Shown here: positions 35,775-46,026 of the stretch, piece by piece
Numbering within the stretch: the first letter of the stretch is position 1
Layout of the letters: the number at the start of each line of letters is the position of its first letter
Source: Bacteroidetes Order II. bacterium
GTDB lineage: Bacteria > Bacteroidota > Rhodothermia > Rhodothermales > UBA2364
Direction: 5' to 3'
Length of the DNA stretch: 64,000 nt
NCBI GenBank assembly: GCA_016788705.1
Contig: JAEUSQ010000059.1
Location: 84,449 to 148,448, forward strand
Notes under the pieces: model-generated
The model's input: the letters and a program-made list of their open reading frames with translations, nothing else
The model's database searches: none
What the model was told of the DNA's origin: nothing
Translations under genes and position numbers: made by a program

Positions 35775-36797
35775 ATGTCAACTACTCGTCTCTTGACCCT
35801 CGAACAGTTTATCGTAGATCGTCAGGATGCCGTCACGGGTTCTACAGGGGCTTTTTCGCGCCTTATCCGTGACATCAGCATTGCTGCAAAGATTGTACAG
35901 CGGGATGTTCGCCGTGCCGGATTGGTGGATATTCTCGGAGCCTCTGGCGAAACCAATGTTCAGGGCGAAATTCAGCAAAAGTTAGACCGACTTGCCCACC
36001 AGGAGTTTGTTAAGGCATTAGAACGCGGTGGCGAATGCTGCTTGATTGGCTCGGAAGAACATGCCGAAGCCATTCCACTTCGTCCGGCCAGCGGGGCAAA
36101 AGCAGGACGTTATATTGTGCTCATGGATCCATTAGACGGTTCAACCAATATAGATGTAAACGTTTCAATCGGAACCATTTTCAGCATCTTTCGCTTGCCC
36201 GAGGGGGCTGAAAGTCCTGAACTGGAGCATGCCCTTCAACCGGGTGTCAATCAGGTGGCAGCAGGGTATATCTTATATGGTTCTTCGGTGATGTTGGTAT
36301 ATACCACTGGAAATGGTGTAAATGGTTTTACGTTAGATCCTTCAATTGGCGAATTCATCTTGTCTCATCCCAATATGCGGGTTCCAGAGATCGGAAAAAT
36401 ATACTCGATTAATGAAGGAAACTATCATTCTTGGCCATTGGGACTTAAAAAGTACATTAAATGGGTTCAGGAAGAAGCCCCAGATGGCACACGGCCTTAT
36501 ATCGCACGTTATATCGGTTCATTTGTAGCAGACTTTCACCGTAACTTAATCAAGGGTGGGGTTTATATTTATCCTGCCGATACCCGTAGTCCTGCTGGTA
36601 AACTTCGGCTGATGTACGAGGCCAATCCTATGGCATTTCTCATCGAACAGGCAGGTGGGCGAGCAACCGATGGGCATCGCCGAATTTTGGAAATTCAGCC
36701 CAAGATGTTGCACCAACGCACCCCTGTATATATTGGAACCGACCAGATGGTGCGCGACGTGGAAGAGTCTATTCGGGTTTGGGGCAATATTCATTAA
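35775..36797 (+). CDS. fbp: Class I fructose-1,6-bisphosphatase
   Basis: 340 residues from the ATG at 35775 (MSTTRLLTLEQFI), which gives the usual length; eleven further upstream codons are open but not expected. Hydrolyses fructose-1,6-bisphosphate in gluconeogenesis. Visible signatures: GEIQQKLDRLA, SEEHAEAI, the metal-site LMDPLDGSTNIDVNVSIGTIFSI (in parts: MDPLDGSTNID, VSIGTIFSIFR), RYIGSFVADFHR and GKLRLMYEANPMAFLIEQAGG. All motifs look intact. It is 63 bp after the DUF2064 gene and precedes the tRNA gene. Confidence 0.96.
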   Translation: MSTTRLLTLEQFIVDRQDAVTGSTGAFSRLIRDISIAAKIVQRDVRRAGLVDILGASGETNVQGEIQQKLDRLAHQEFVKALERGGECCLIGSEEHAEAIPLRPASGAKAGRYIVLMDPLDGSTNIDVNVSIGTIFSIFRLPEGAESPELEHALQPGVNQVAAGYILYGSSVMLVYTTGNGVNGFTLDPSIGEFILSHPNMRVPEIGKIYSINEGNYHSWPLGLKKYIKWVQEEAPDGTRPYIARYIGSFVADFHRNLIKGGVYIYPADTRSPAGKLRLMYEANPMAFLIEQAGGRATDGHRRILEIQPKMLHQRTPVYIGTDQMVRDVEESIRVWGNIH

Positions 36798-36890
36798 GCA
36801 AAGTGACAAAGCTGCACATGAAATCAGCGTCAAAGCACACGAATGCCTTGCCAAGACCCGCTTTATTCCGTATTTTGTGGGTCTTGCTTA

Positions 36891-36964
36891 CGGGAAGTAG
36901 CGCAGTCCGGTAGCGCACCAGCATGGGGTGCTGGGGGTCGCAGGTTCAAATCCTGTCTTCCCGA
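36891..36964 (+). tRNA. tRNA-Pro (anticodon GGG)
   Basis: The 74-nt cloverleaf folds completely: acceptor CGGGAAG/CTTCCCG with the C1-G72 pair typical of bacterial tRNA-Pro, D stem GCGC/GCGC, anticodon stem CCAGC/GCTGG with loop ATGGGGT (anticodon GGG), and T stem GCAGG/CCTGT with TTCAAAT loop. The discriminator is A and the 3' CCA is not encoded. Confidence 0.96.
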
Positions 36965-36981
36965 CATAAATAAAAAAATGA

Positions 36982-37014
36982 CTCGGTCTTGTTTTTTGGG
37001 GCCGAGCTTTTTTT
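36982..37014 (+). terminator. Terminator after tRNA-Pro
   Basis: A 7-bp stem (36982-36988 with 37000-37006, one G-U pair) and an 11-nt loop are followed by CTTTTTTTATTTTA. Confidence 0.75.
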
Positions 37015-37075
37015 ATTTTATATTGACGCTAAACGTGCCCCCAAAACCCTCCTTTTTTACCAGACCCTGTTGAAT

Positions 37076-38347
37076 ATGGATCAACCGGATAATATCACCG
37101 GAAATGTATTCGCCGACGACTTCCGGCGCATACGTGAGTCCCGTAAAATCTCCATTGCGGAGTTGAGCCGTACCACCCTGGTGACAGCAGACATTTTGGA
37201 AGAATTTGAACGAAGCGCTCTTTTAGGTCATCCTCGGTTTAATACCGTCTATCTGAAAGCATTTGTTCGAACCTTGGCCGAAGCGCTGAATATTCCCAAA
37301 GAAGTAGCGGTATCGAGTTTGGAAGAGATGCTACAGGGTCAGTACTCAGGTGCTTTGAAAGGGTTTATCAACCCGGAATCTGTGGTAATTCGGTCTGCGC
37401 CAGCCCCTAAAGCAACGGCTAAAACGGAGCCCCTTCCCGAGGCGCCGACAAAAACCTTGACAGAAACACCAACCAAACCCATTGAGGAAAAAGCCGTTCC
37501 CACAAAAGCCCGCAAACCCTCCAAATCGCGTGTAGAAAAAGAAAAAACCATAGAAACACCGCTTGATTTATCCGTTGATCTTCCAAATCCTTTACCAGGC
37601 CCGGAGTCCAGCGGAGAACTTCCGGCGGCTCCCTCCCTAGAACCCGAATCAGAAAACTTGGCACCAGAGGCAAAGGAACCCATAAACCCGGTAAAACTAA
37701 GCATTCCACCTCCAACACCCAAGGAGCCTATCAGTACAGCGAGCAGTACCGTTCCCAAGACCCAGCCGATTGTTTTTGATGATACCCGTGGTATTCGCCC
37801 GCCTTCTCCCCCCATCCGAAGTTTAGAACCAGAATCGGATGGCATCAACTGGTTTAAAATTTTGGTTCCGATTGCTGTTTTAGCAGTATTGGGAGTCTTT
37901 GTATGGTTTATTTATAGTGAATGGAACTCGGCTGAAAGCGAAAGTCTTTTAGCCGACTCGAATACCGCCAGTACAACCCAAGAGCCGACCACCAGTCCTC
38001 ATACCAATACGACTGTTGATACCAATGCCTCTACGCCTTCTGCAAACGGCAAGGCGCTTGCGGATAGCTTCATGGTTTCGATTTTGTCTATAGATAAGCC
38101 GATTTCGGGTATGAAGTTGACGCCAGATACCAAACCACGTTTCCCCGTTTGGGTGGAACTAGGAGACACATTGGAGTTGAAGCTTAAAAATCAGCCACTC
38201 TACGTGAAGCAATCGCTTAAATTGGAAGGGGGGCTTCAAAATGCACGTGTTATGGTGCAAGGAAAAGCCTTTGCCATCCCCGGCGCCGATTCGCTTCAGG
38301 TTGTGACGCTTAGCCGCGATATGATTACAAAACTGATCAGCCAATAA
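37076..38347 (+). CDS. RodZ-like helix-turn-helix membrane protein
   Basis: 423 residues from the ATG at 37076 (MDQPDNITGN); 29 open codons lie upstream but overlap the tRNA terminator. The N-terminus carries a helix-turn-helix (about 10-80: FADDFRRIRESRKISIAEL, TTLVTADILEEFER, NTVYLKAFVRTLAEAL), followed by a Pro/Lys-rich linker of about 150 residues. A membrane helix sits near 258-280 (ILVPIAVLAVLGVFVWFIY), and an extracytoplasmic C-terminal domain near 320-423. This is the layout of RodZ/YfgA-type cell-shape proteins that link MreB to the envelope. Its identity as RodZ itself is inferred from architecture. Confidence 0.82.
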   Translation: MDQPDNITGNVFADDFRRIRESRKISIAELSRTTLVTADILEEFERSALLGHPRFNTVYLKAFVRTLAEALNIPKEVAVSSLEEMLQGQYSGALKGFINPESVVIRSAPAPKATAKTEPLPEAPTKTLTETPTKPIEEKAVPTKARKPSKSRVEKEKTIETPLDLSVDLPNPLPGPESSGELPAAPSLEPESENLAPEAKEPINPVKLSIPPPTPKEPISTASSTVPKTQPIVFDDTRGIRPPSPPIRSLEPESDGINWFKILVPIAVLAVLGVFVWFIYSEWNSAESESLLADSNTASTTQEPTTSPHTNTTVDTNASTPSANGKALADSFMVSILSIDKPISGMKLTPDTKPRFPVWVELGDTLELKLKNQPLYVKQSLKLEGGLQNARVMVQGKAFAIPGADSLQVVTLSRDMITKLISQ

Positions 38348-38364
38348 ATCCAAAGACATCACCC

Positions 38365-40541
<2,177 letters not shown>

Positions 40542-40577
40542 ATGATGCTACGCATCAGGGCAGAAGTAACTTATAAA

Positions 40578-40614
40578 GGCGGGCTATTTTTCAATAAACC
40601 GAAAGTAGCCCGCC
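40578..40614. terminator. Hairpin between ligA and NDH-2 genes
   Basis: Perfect 9-bp stem GGCGGGCTA (40578-40586) with TAGCCCGCC (40606-40614), lying between convergent genes. There is little T-run on either side, so its efficiency is uncertain. Confidence 0.55.
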
Positions 40615-40627
40615 CGTAGATTTGACT

Positions 40628-41977
40628 TCATCGTACCCACTCCTTCTCAAGGACGAACGGGGTTTTCTTTTCGTCGGAAAGGGTAATCATATCAGCAGAA
40701 GTAGGACGACTCCGGAAGGGATCCGGAAAAATCATCCGCGCACTGCGATCATAAGAAATATAGTTCCATAACCAATCAAAAAAAACCAGCAAGCGATTAC
40801 GAAACCCTACCAAGTACATCAGGTGAACAAAAAGCCAAGCCAGCCAAGCGCCAAAACCTTTTGCTCGAAAACCCCAAGGCGTTTCTGCAACAGCAGCATT
40901 ACGACCAATGGTGGCCATGATGCCTTTATCAAAGTACCGATAAGGCTGGGTTGGGAGATGATGTATCAATGCGTTCAGTTGTAGGGCCACATGTTTCCCC
41001 GCCTGAATGGCATTTGGAGCCAATTGTGGATGCAGGTTCCCGTTTTCATCGGTACTGGCGGCCATATCCCCAATCACAAATACATTTGGATCATCAGGAA
41101 GGCTTAAGTCAGGCCGCACCTCTATGCGCCCAGCAGCACCTTGTTTTACACCCATCAAATCTGCAAGTGGATTAACCCGAATGCCTGCAGCCCAGATAAG
41201 GGTTGCTGTTGGAAGGCGCTCTCCCGTGTGTAGCAACACGTCATTGGCCGATACACGCACCACCTTGGTCCCTTGATAAACTTGAACGCCCCGTCGTTTT
41301 AGTTCTGCTACAGTATAGTTGCGATATCGTTCATTAAACGCATTCAACAAATGCGAACTGGCCTCGATCAGTGATACTTTTGCACGGTGAATGGGCAAGT
41401 GGGGAAAATCTTTTTTCAACACCATTTCAAACAATTCAACAAGCGCACCCGCCATTTCCACTCCGGTAGGCCCTCCCCCAACAACCACAAAATGCAACAA
41501 GCCATCATCGTACCGATCGGCATAAAGATTTGCTTCTTCAAAAACGGATAAGACGTGGCTGCGCAGTACCATCGCGTCTTGCATGGTTTTAAGGGTAAAA
41601 GCATGTTCGGCCACGCCCGGAATGCCAAAAAAATTATTGGTTGCTCCTGCTGCTAAAACCAAATAATCGTATGAACACGTGAATCCCGTTTCCAAAGTAA
41701 TTTTCTTATCGGATCGGTTCACGGCAATCACTTTGCCCAACACAAAATCTACATTCTTCTGCCGCTGGAGCATACTCCGGATACTTCTTCCGATGCTTTC
41801 AGGCTCCAAACCAGCCGTTGCAACCTGATATAATAATGGTTGGAAGGTGTGGTAATTGTTCTGGTCAATGAGGCGGACTTCTACGGGGGCGTTTCTCAAA
41901 GCACGTACAACGGCGAGGCCGCCAAATCCAGCACCAATGACGGCGACAATGGGCTTGCGAATCGGTTTGGGTTTCAT
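40628..41977 (-). CDS. ndh: Type II NADH dehydrogenase (NDH-2), FAD-dependent
   Basis: 449 residues from the ATG at 41977 (MKPKPIRKPIVAVIG); the frame is open 29 codons further upstream. Transfers electrons from NADH to quinone without pumping protons. GAGFGGLAVVRAL is the first dinucleotide-binding motif, then NYHTFQPLLYQVATAGL, the second GxGxxG-type motif VVVGGGPTGVEMAGAL, and AAGIRVNPL and FVIGDMA for FAD. A hydrophobic C-terminal helix region (AWLAWLFVHLMYLVGFRNR) fits membrane association. It is convergent with ligA. A ferredoxin-NADP reductase-like alternative is unlikely because of these motifs. Confidence 0.93.
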   Translation of the reverse strand: MKPKPIRKPIVAVIGAGFGGLAVVRALRNAPVEVRLIDQNNYHTFQPLLYQVATAGLEPESIGRSIRSMLQRQKNVDFVLGKVIAVNRSDKKITLETGFTCSYDYLVLAAGATNNFFGIPGVAEHAFTLKTMQDAMVLRSHVLSVFEEANLYADRYDDGLLHFVVVGGGPTGVEMAGALVELFEMVLKKDFPHLPIHRAKVSLIEASSHLLNAFNERYRNYTVAELKRRGVQVYQGTKVVRVSANDVLLHTGERLPTATLIWAAGIRVNPLADLMGVKQGAAGRIEVRPDLSLPDDPNVFVIGDMAASTDENGNLHPQLAPNAIQAGKHVALQLNALIHHLPTQPYRYFDKGIMATIGRNAAVAETPWGFRAKGFGAWLAWLFVHLMYLVGFRNRLLVFFDWLWNYISYDRSARMIFPDPFRSRPTSADMITLSDEKKTPFVLEKEWVR

Positions 41978-42285
41978 ATGAGGAATGGGGTTTGGTTTGG
42001 GCCACATACGAATTATGGGGCAAATTTGTTTTTTTTGCAAACCTTTTCTACTTGAATATTTCACATCATAAAGATTGGTTTAGTACTCAATACAAGAACT
42101 GTCTATAGACATGTTACCCGCCCTTCTTTGGTAAGTGGGAAGGCGGATATCGCGATATTGTTCAAACATCGCTCAGAATCAAGTTTTCTTATGAGAGATT
42201 GTAAAAAAACTCTTTTTTTGCTTGTGTAATTAAGATCGGTTCCGATTTATATTAGGCAGCCTTCTCGACTAAACATCTATGGATA

Positions 42286-42846
42286 ATGAAAACCCTTTTA
42301 CCGATTATACTGGCCTTTTACGGTTGTTGTATAACCGTCTGGGGGCAGACCAGACAGCCCAGCACCATCAACAAAACCCCTCAACCATACGAATTGGCAG
42401 CGCAATTATGTGAACGGGGGATGGAAAAACTTTTTGAAGGGAATGAAGTTGGTGCATTGGCAGCATTTAACGAAGCCCTGAAAAAAGATTCGACTTTCTC
42501 CCGTGCCTACCACCTAAGGGGAGAATTACGCCTAAAACAAGGAGCCTTAGAGGAGGCTTTGCATGACCTGAATCGCGCCATTTCGTTCGTGGGCGATTAT
42601 CCTGACTATTTTTATGCCCGTGCCAATATTCAAACGCAAAGAAAGGCATATACAGAAGCCATCTCCGATTATACCAAGGTGTTAACGCTTCGGCCCAACT
42701 ATCCAGAGGCCATCTTAGATCGGGCCATTGCCAAATTAGAATATGGGGATGTCTCAGGTGGATGCGCCGATATCGCACTTGCAGAGCAATTAGGCCTAAA
42801 AGACCGTGCCCTAAAAGAAAAACATTGCGCTATGCAAAAAAACTAA
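42286..42846 (+). CDS. Secreted TPR-repeat protein
   Basis: 186 residues. A signal peptide (about 1-21, ending VWGQ) precedes three tetratricopeptide repeats (about 40-170: ALAAFNEALKKDSTFSRAYHLRGELRLKQG, ALHDLNRAISFVGDYPDYFYARANIQTQRK, AISDYTKVLTLRPNYPEAILDRAIAKLEYG, here given only by their positions and their A-x-x-x-Y/F pattern). TPRs mediate protein contacts; no partner is known. It is a single gene. A Bacteroidota-like upstream region (42200-42285) is AT-rich but no promoter is certain. Confidence 0.85.
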   Translation: MKTLLPIILAFYGCCITVWGQTRQPSTINKTPQPYELAAQLCERGMEKLFEGNEVGALAAFNEALKKDSTFSRAYHLRGELRLKQGALEEALHDLNRAISFVGDYPDYFYARANIQTQRKAYTEAISDYTKVLTLRPNYPEAILDRAIAKLEYGDVSGGCADIALAEQLGLKDRALKEKHCAMQKN

Positions 42847-42965
42847 TGTAAAACCCTAACCACCTGAGACTTAACTTATATCATGTACGGGGTTTTATTC
42901 TATCAGAGAAAGGGCCTAAAACGTAACCACTATTTGCCACATCACACAACCCAACATTCAAAAAG

Positions 42966-42997
42966 AACGGCGCACCCTATGTAATGAGTACGCCGTT
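42966..42997. terminator. Weak hairpin between TPR and OsmC genes
   Basis: AACGGCG (42966-42972) pairs with CGCCGTT (42991-42997). It lies between a plus-strand and a minus-strand gene end but has no strong T-run. Confidence 0.4.
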
Positions 42998-43041
42998 TAT
43001 GTGGACCCCCATGCCACATAGCCGTAACACGGCATTTCGTA

Positions 43042-43500
43042 TCAAGAAGGAACGTTCTTTGTGACCCGAATTTTCGGGGATAGCACAATTTCCGACTTAA
43101 CTGACCGGGAAATAAGGCATGCTTTTTCGGCTTTTTCCAAAATGCGTTGCGCCTTTTCTACCTGAGCCTCCGAGGTCAACTCAATTTCGGGGCGAAGAAC
43201 TACTTGGGTGATCGCAAAGCCTCCTAAGCCATCTTTTTCCAACTTCCCAACTGCATTACAGCCAAAAGAAGTAAAATCCAACCTACTATTTTCAGCGATG
43301 GCAAGAAATGTAGTCATCAGACAACTACTTAGGGCAGCCACAAACAGGTGTTCTGGCGACCAAATACCAACTTCGCCTTTTGTAAATTCTGGCGGAGTGG
43401 CTACCTCAATTAGTTCCGACAATACGGGCGAGGTCAGTAACCCCTTCCGGTCATGCGTCCAAGAAACGTCCACTTCATATAAATGATGTACATCCATCAT
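43042..43500 (-). CDS. OsmC family peroxiredoxin-like protein
   Basis: 152 residues. OsmC/Ohr proteins reduce organic hydroperoxides with two Cys. Cys60 lies in ALSSCLMTTFLA and Cys128 in EKACLISRSVK, the two catalytic positions of the family. SPEHLFVAALSSC and the following Glu-rich strand are typical of the OsmC fold. No signal peptide, so it is probably cytoplasmic. Ohr and OsmC subfamilies cannot be separated from sequence alone here. The start has a second Met immediately after the first. Confidence 0.92.
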   Translation of the reverse strand: MMDVHHLYEVDVSWTHDRKGLLTSPVLSELIEVATPPEFTKGEVGIWSPEHLFVAALSSCLMTTFLAIAENSRLDFTSFGCNAVGKLEKDGLGGFAITQVVLRPEIELTSEAQVEKAQRILEKAEKACLISRSVKSEIVLSPKIRVTKNVPS

Positions 43501-43677
43501 GGCAGATCACTCGTTTCGTTTTGAGTAGAATGTAATGCAGGATAGTAGGGCTGTTTATCCTAAAAAAACCTTTTCACCTGTATATATTTATCGTACATGG
43601 GTAAGGCCACAACTGTCACGGAAGGGCAATTTTGCCTTATTTTACAGAATTCCTTTTCCACATCAACTTCGGCGTAT

Positions 43678-45399
43678 ATGCGAAAAAAAATCGGATTTTG
43701 GCTGGCTACTATACTGCTTTCGACTGCACCCTCTTTTGCACAACCAGTATTTGAAATCTCATTTTCTAAAACACTGTCTCTGGAGCCTTTGGATGGACGG
43801 ATTATTTTGATGTTTACCAAAGACAATACATCAGAACCCAAGTCACAGGTGAGATGGGGCCTGAATGCCATACCCATCTTTGGGAAAAATGCAGAAAGTT
43901 GGCGCCCCAATCAGCCACAAGTCATAGACCATACGATTTTCGGATACCCCTACGAAAGCCTGAAGGACCTACCTGCCGGCGAGTACTATGTACAAGCCGC
44001 ACTGAACCGCTATGAAACTTTTAACCTAAAAACCGGGCACCAGGTTAAATTACCCCGTTCATGGGATGCGGGCCAAAATTGGAGAAAGGAACCAGGAAAT
44101 TTGTTTTCCAAGCCCCAAAAATTGCGTATTGACCCTACAAAGAAACAGATTATCCGACTAAATCTTACCGAAATCAACCCAGAAATCACGCCGCCAAAAG
44201 ACACCCCTTATATCCGCCACATTAAAATCCAAAGCAAACTGCTAACAGAGTTTTGGGGACGTCCTATGTATTTGGGGGCACATGTTTTGGTTCCGGAAGG
44301 GTTCGATGCGCATCCGGAAGCACGCTATCCGCTGATGTTGTTTCATGGCCATTTCCCCGCAGATTTTGGAGGATTCCGGACATCAGCCCCTGACCCAAGC
44401 CTGATTTGTGCATATAGCGAACGATTCCGGTTAGACTGTTATAACCGAATAGAACAACAAGAAGCCTACAATTTTTATCAGAAGTGGATTAGCAAAGATT
44501 TCCCCCGTTATCTGGTCGTGGAAATTCAACATGCAAACCCTTACTACGACGATTCATACGCCGTCAATTCTGCAAATTTAGGCCCCTACGGAGACGCCAT
44601 TATGACAGAACTACTTCCGGCCATCGAGCAGAAGTTTCGTGGCATTGGCGAAGGCTGGGCACGTTTTACCTATGGTGGCTCTACTGGGGGCTGGGAGGCT
44701 TTGGCTGCACAAGTCTTTTACCCAGAAGCCTTCAACGGTGCTTTCGCAGCCTGTCCGGACCCGGTGGACTTCCGTGCATATACGCTCGTCAACCTATATG
44801 AAGACAAAAATGCTTACACTTGGCACGGTCCACACCGCGAAATAGAAAAACCGGGCTATCGCAATTATTTAGGAGAAGTCACCGCCACAGTCCGAGATCA
44901 AAACCATTATGAACTGGTTTTAGGAGACAAATCCCGCTCTGGCGATCAGTGGGACATCTGGGAAGCAGTTTATTCTCCACAGGGTTCCGATGGCTATCCC
45001 AAACGCATTTTTGATAAAAAAACTGGCAAAATAAACCCAGAAGTCGCTGCTTACTGGCGAGAAAATTACGACTTAAGACATATCATGGAACGGGACTGGG
45101 CTAAACTCGGCCCTAAATTACAAGGAAAGATCCACCTCTACTGCGGCGATATGGACAATTATTATTTGAATAATGCGGTGTACTTGATGGAGGACTTTTT
45201 GCGCAACCGCACCCAGAACCCCAAATCGGATGCTGTCATTGCTTATGGCGATCGTGCAGAACATTGCTGGAACGGCGATCCTGAGAATCCAAATGCCATC
45301 AGCCGTCTTCGCTACAATTGGCAATACCTGCCCATGATTCTAAAACGCATCGAAGATTCAGCACCACCGGGCGCAGATGTGCGGAGCTGGCGATACTAA
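43678..45399 (+). CDS. Secreted alpha/beta-hydrolase (esterase family)
   Basis: 573 residues from the ATG at 43678, which starts a signal peptide (MRKKIGFWLATILLSTAPSFAQ). An N-terminal beta domain (about 22-180) precedes an alpha/beta-hydrolase core: PLMLFHGHFPADF, nucleophile Ser in the elbow FTYGGSTGGWEALAAQ (near residue 333), a probable acid in YCGDMDNYY, and a His in RAEHCWNG. This is the Ser-Asp-His triad of esterase-like enzymes. The substrate is not known; carbohydrate esters or a peptide-like ester are both possible. It is a single gene following the OsmC gene divergently. Confidence 0.78.
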   Translation: MRKKIGFWLATILLSTAPSFAQPVFEISFSKTLSLEPLDGRIILMFTKDNTSEPKSQVRWGLNAIPIFGKNAESWRPNQPQVIDHTIFGYPYESLKDLPAGEYYVQAALNRYETFNLKTGHQVKLPRSWDAGQNWRKEPGNLFSKPQKLRIDPTKKQIIRLNLTEINPEITPPKDTPYIRHIKIQSKLLTEFWGRPMYLGAHVLVPEGFDAHPEARYPLMLFHGHFPADFGGFRTSAPDPSLICAYSERFRLDCYNRIEQQEAYNFYQKWISKDFPRYLVVEIQHANPYYDDSYAVNSANLGPYGDAIMTELLPAIEQKFRGIGEGWARFTYGGSTGGWEALAAQVFYPEAFNGAFAACPDPVDFRAYTLVNLYEDKNAYTWHGPHREIEKPGYRNYLGEVTATVRDQNHYELVLGDKSRSGDQWDIWEAVYSPQGSDGYPKRIFDKKTGKINPEVAAYWRENYDLRHIMERDWAKLGPKLQGKIHLYCGDMDNYYLNNAVYLMEDFLRNRTQNPKSDAVIAYGDRAEHCWNGDPENPNAISRLRYNWQYLPMILKRIEDSAPPGADVRSWRY

Positions 45400-45477
45400 A
45401 TTCCCTAACCATATAAGAAGCTCTACGACAACACAGAAGTCTTAGGAAAAGGTTGGTATCAAAAAATTTGGAACCAA

Positions 45478-45715
45478 TTACAGCGCCACATCCTCCAACC
45501 GTTGTGCGGCCATGGCCTTTCCGTACAGGTTCAAGATTTTATCCGATCATCCAAATATCCGGCAATGTACCAAACTTAGCGGTGAGGCTTTTTCCTTCAC
45601 CTCCGCCGAGGTGTAGGGCCTGTATTTTTTGGATAGCTCCGTTTGGTAGGTAAAAGTCAGGTGGAAAAGGGGTACCTTTCAAAAATGCCCATAGACATTA
45701 CGATGCACCTTAGAT
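45478..45715 (-). pseudogene. Degraded C-terminal coding remnant of unknown origin
   Basis: On the minus strand, one frame reads CLWAFLKGTPFPPDFYLPNG, then GGGEGKSLTAKFGTLPDIWM and stops after IG. One base shift continues DKILNLYGKAMAAQRLEDVA and ends at a natural stop (45478-45480). The sequence has protein-like composition in both parts, so it appears to be the end of a decayed gene with a frameshift near 45543. Its 5' part is gone. No family is recognised. Confidence 0.45.
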
Positions 45716-45746
45716 GAGGGGAAATCTTTACTTACCATTGAGAAAA

Positions 45747-45776
45747 GCTCCGTAGGAGCGACATCATACGAGAATC
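45747..45776. repeat. Possible intergenic repeat with GCTCC-GTA-GGAGC core
   Basis: AGCTCCGTAGGAGCGACAT contains a short palindrome. Similar GGAGC-type elements are common in intergenic DNA of some Bacteroidota (recalled, not checked). Only one copy was noticed in the window, so it cannot be proven to be a repeat here. Confidence 0.3.
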
Positions 45777-45974
45777 CAGCAGGCCGCATAAAATGTGAAA
45801 GAGGTGTTCACGAGGTAATTTGGAAAGTTTTGAAATGCACTCGTGGAAAAGTGTGTCGGTACACATCGTTTTGGGGTTATAAAGCCAACACACGCGATGC
45901 AAAAACCAAAGAAGACAGGTGTGGATAAGTTTAGGCTACAATTTTGGGCAATTGTGAATACAAAAATGCCGAAA

Positions 45975-46004
45975 AAAGCCCGAAACCATTAGGCTCCGGG
46001 CTTT
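45975..46004 (-). terminator. Terminator for the 791-aa T9SS gene
   Basis: On the minus strand a perfect 8-bp stem (45997-46004 with 45975-45982, AAAGCCCG/CGGGCTTT) runs into T residues (complement of 45972-45977). It lies 22 bp beyond the stop. Confidence 0.85.
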
Positions 46005-46026
46005 AGAAAAAGAAGCAGATGTGGGC

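Larger units (their letters stand above)
45400..46026. other. 627-bp region without an intact gene
   Basis: Between the esterase and a DUF4623-like gene lies no intact gene. It holds a degraded coding remnant on the minus strand (45478-about 45715), a short GCTCC-GTA-GGAGC palindrome near 45747-45760, and a terminator for the minus-strand gene at 45975-46004. Nothing else could be supported. Confidence 0.6.
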
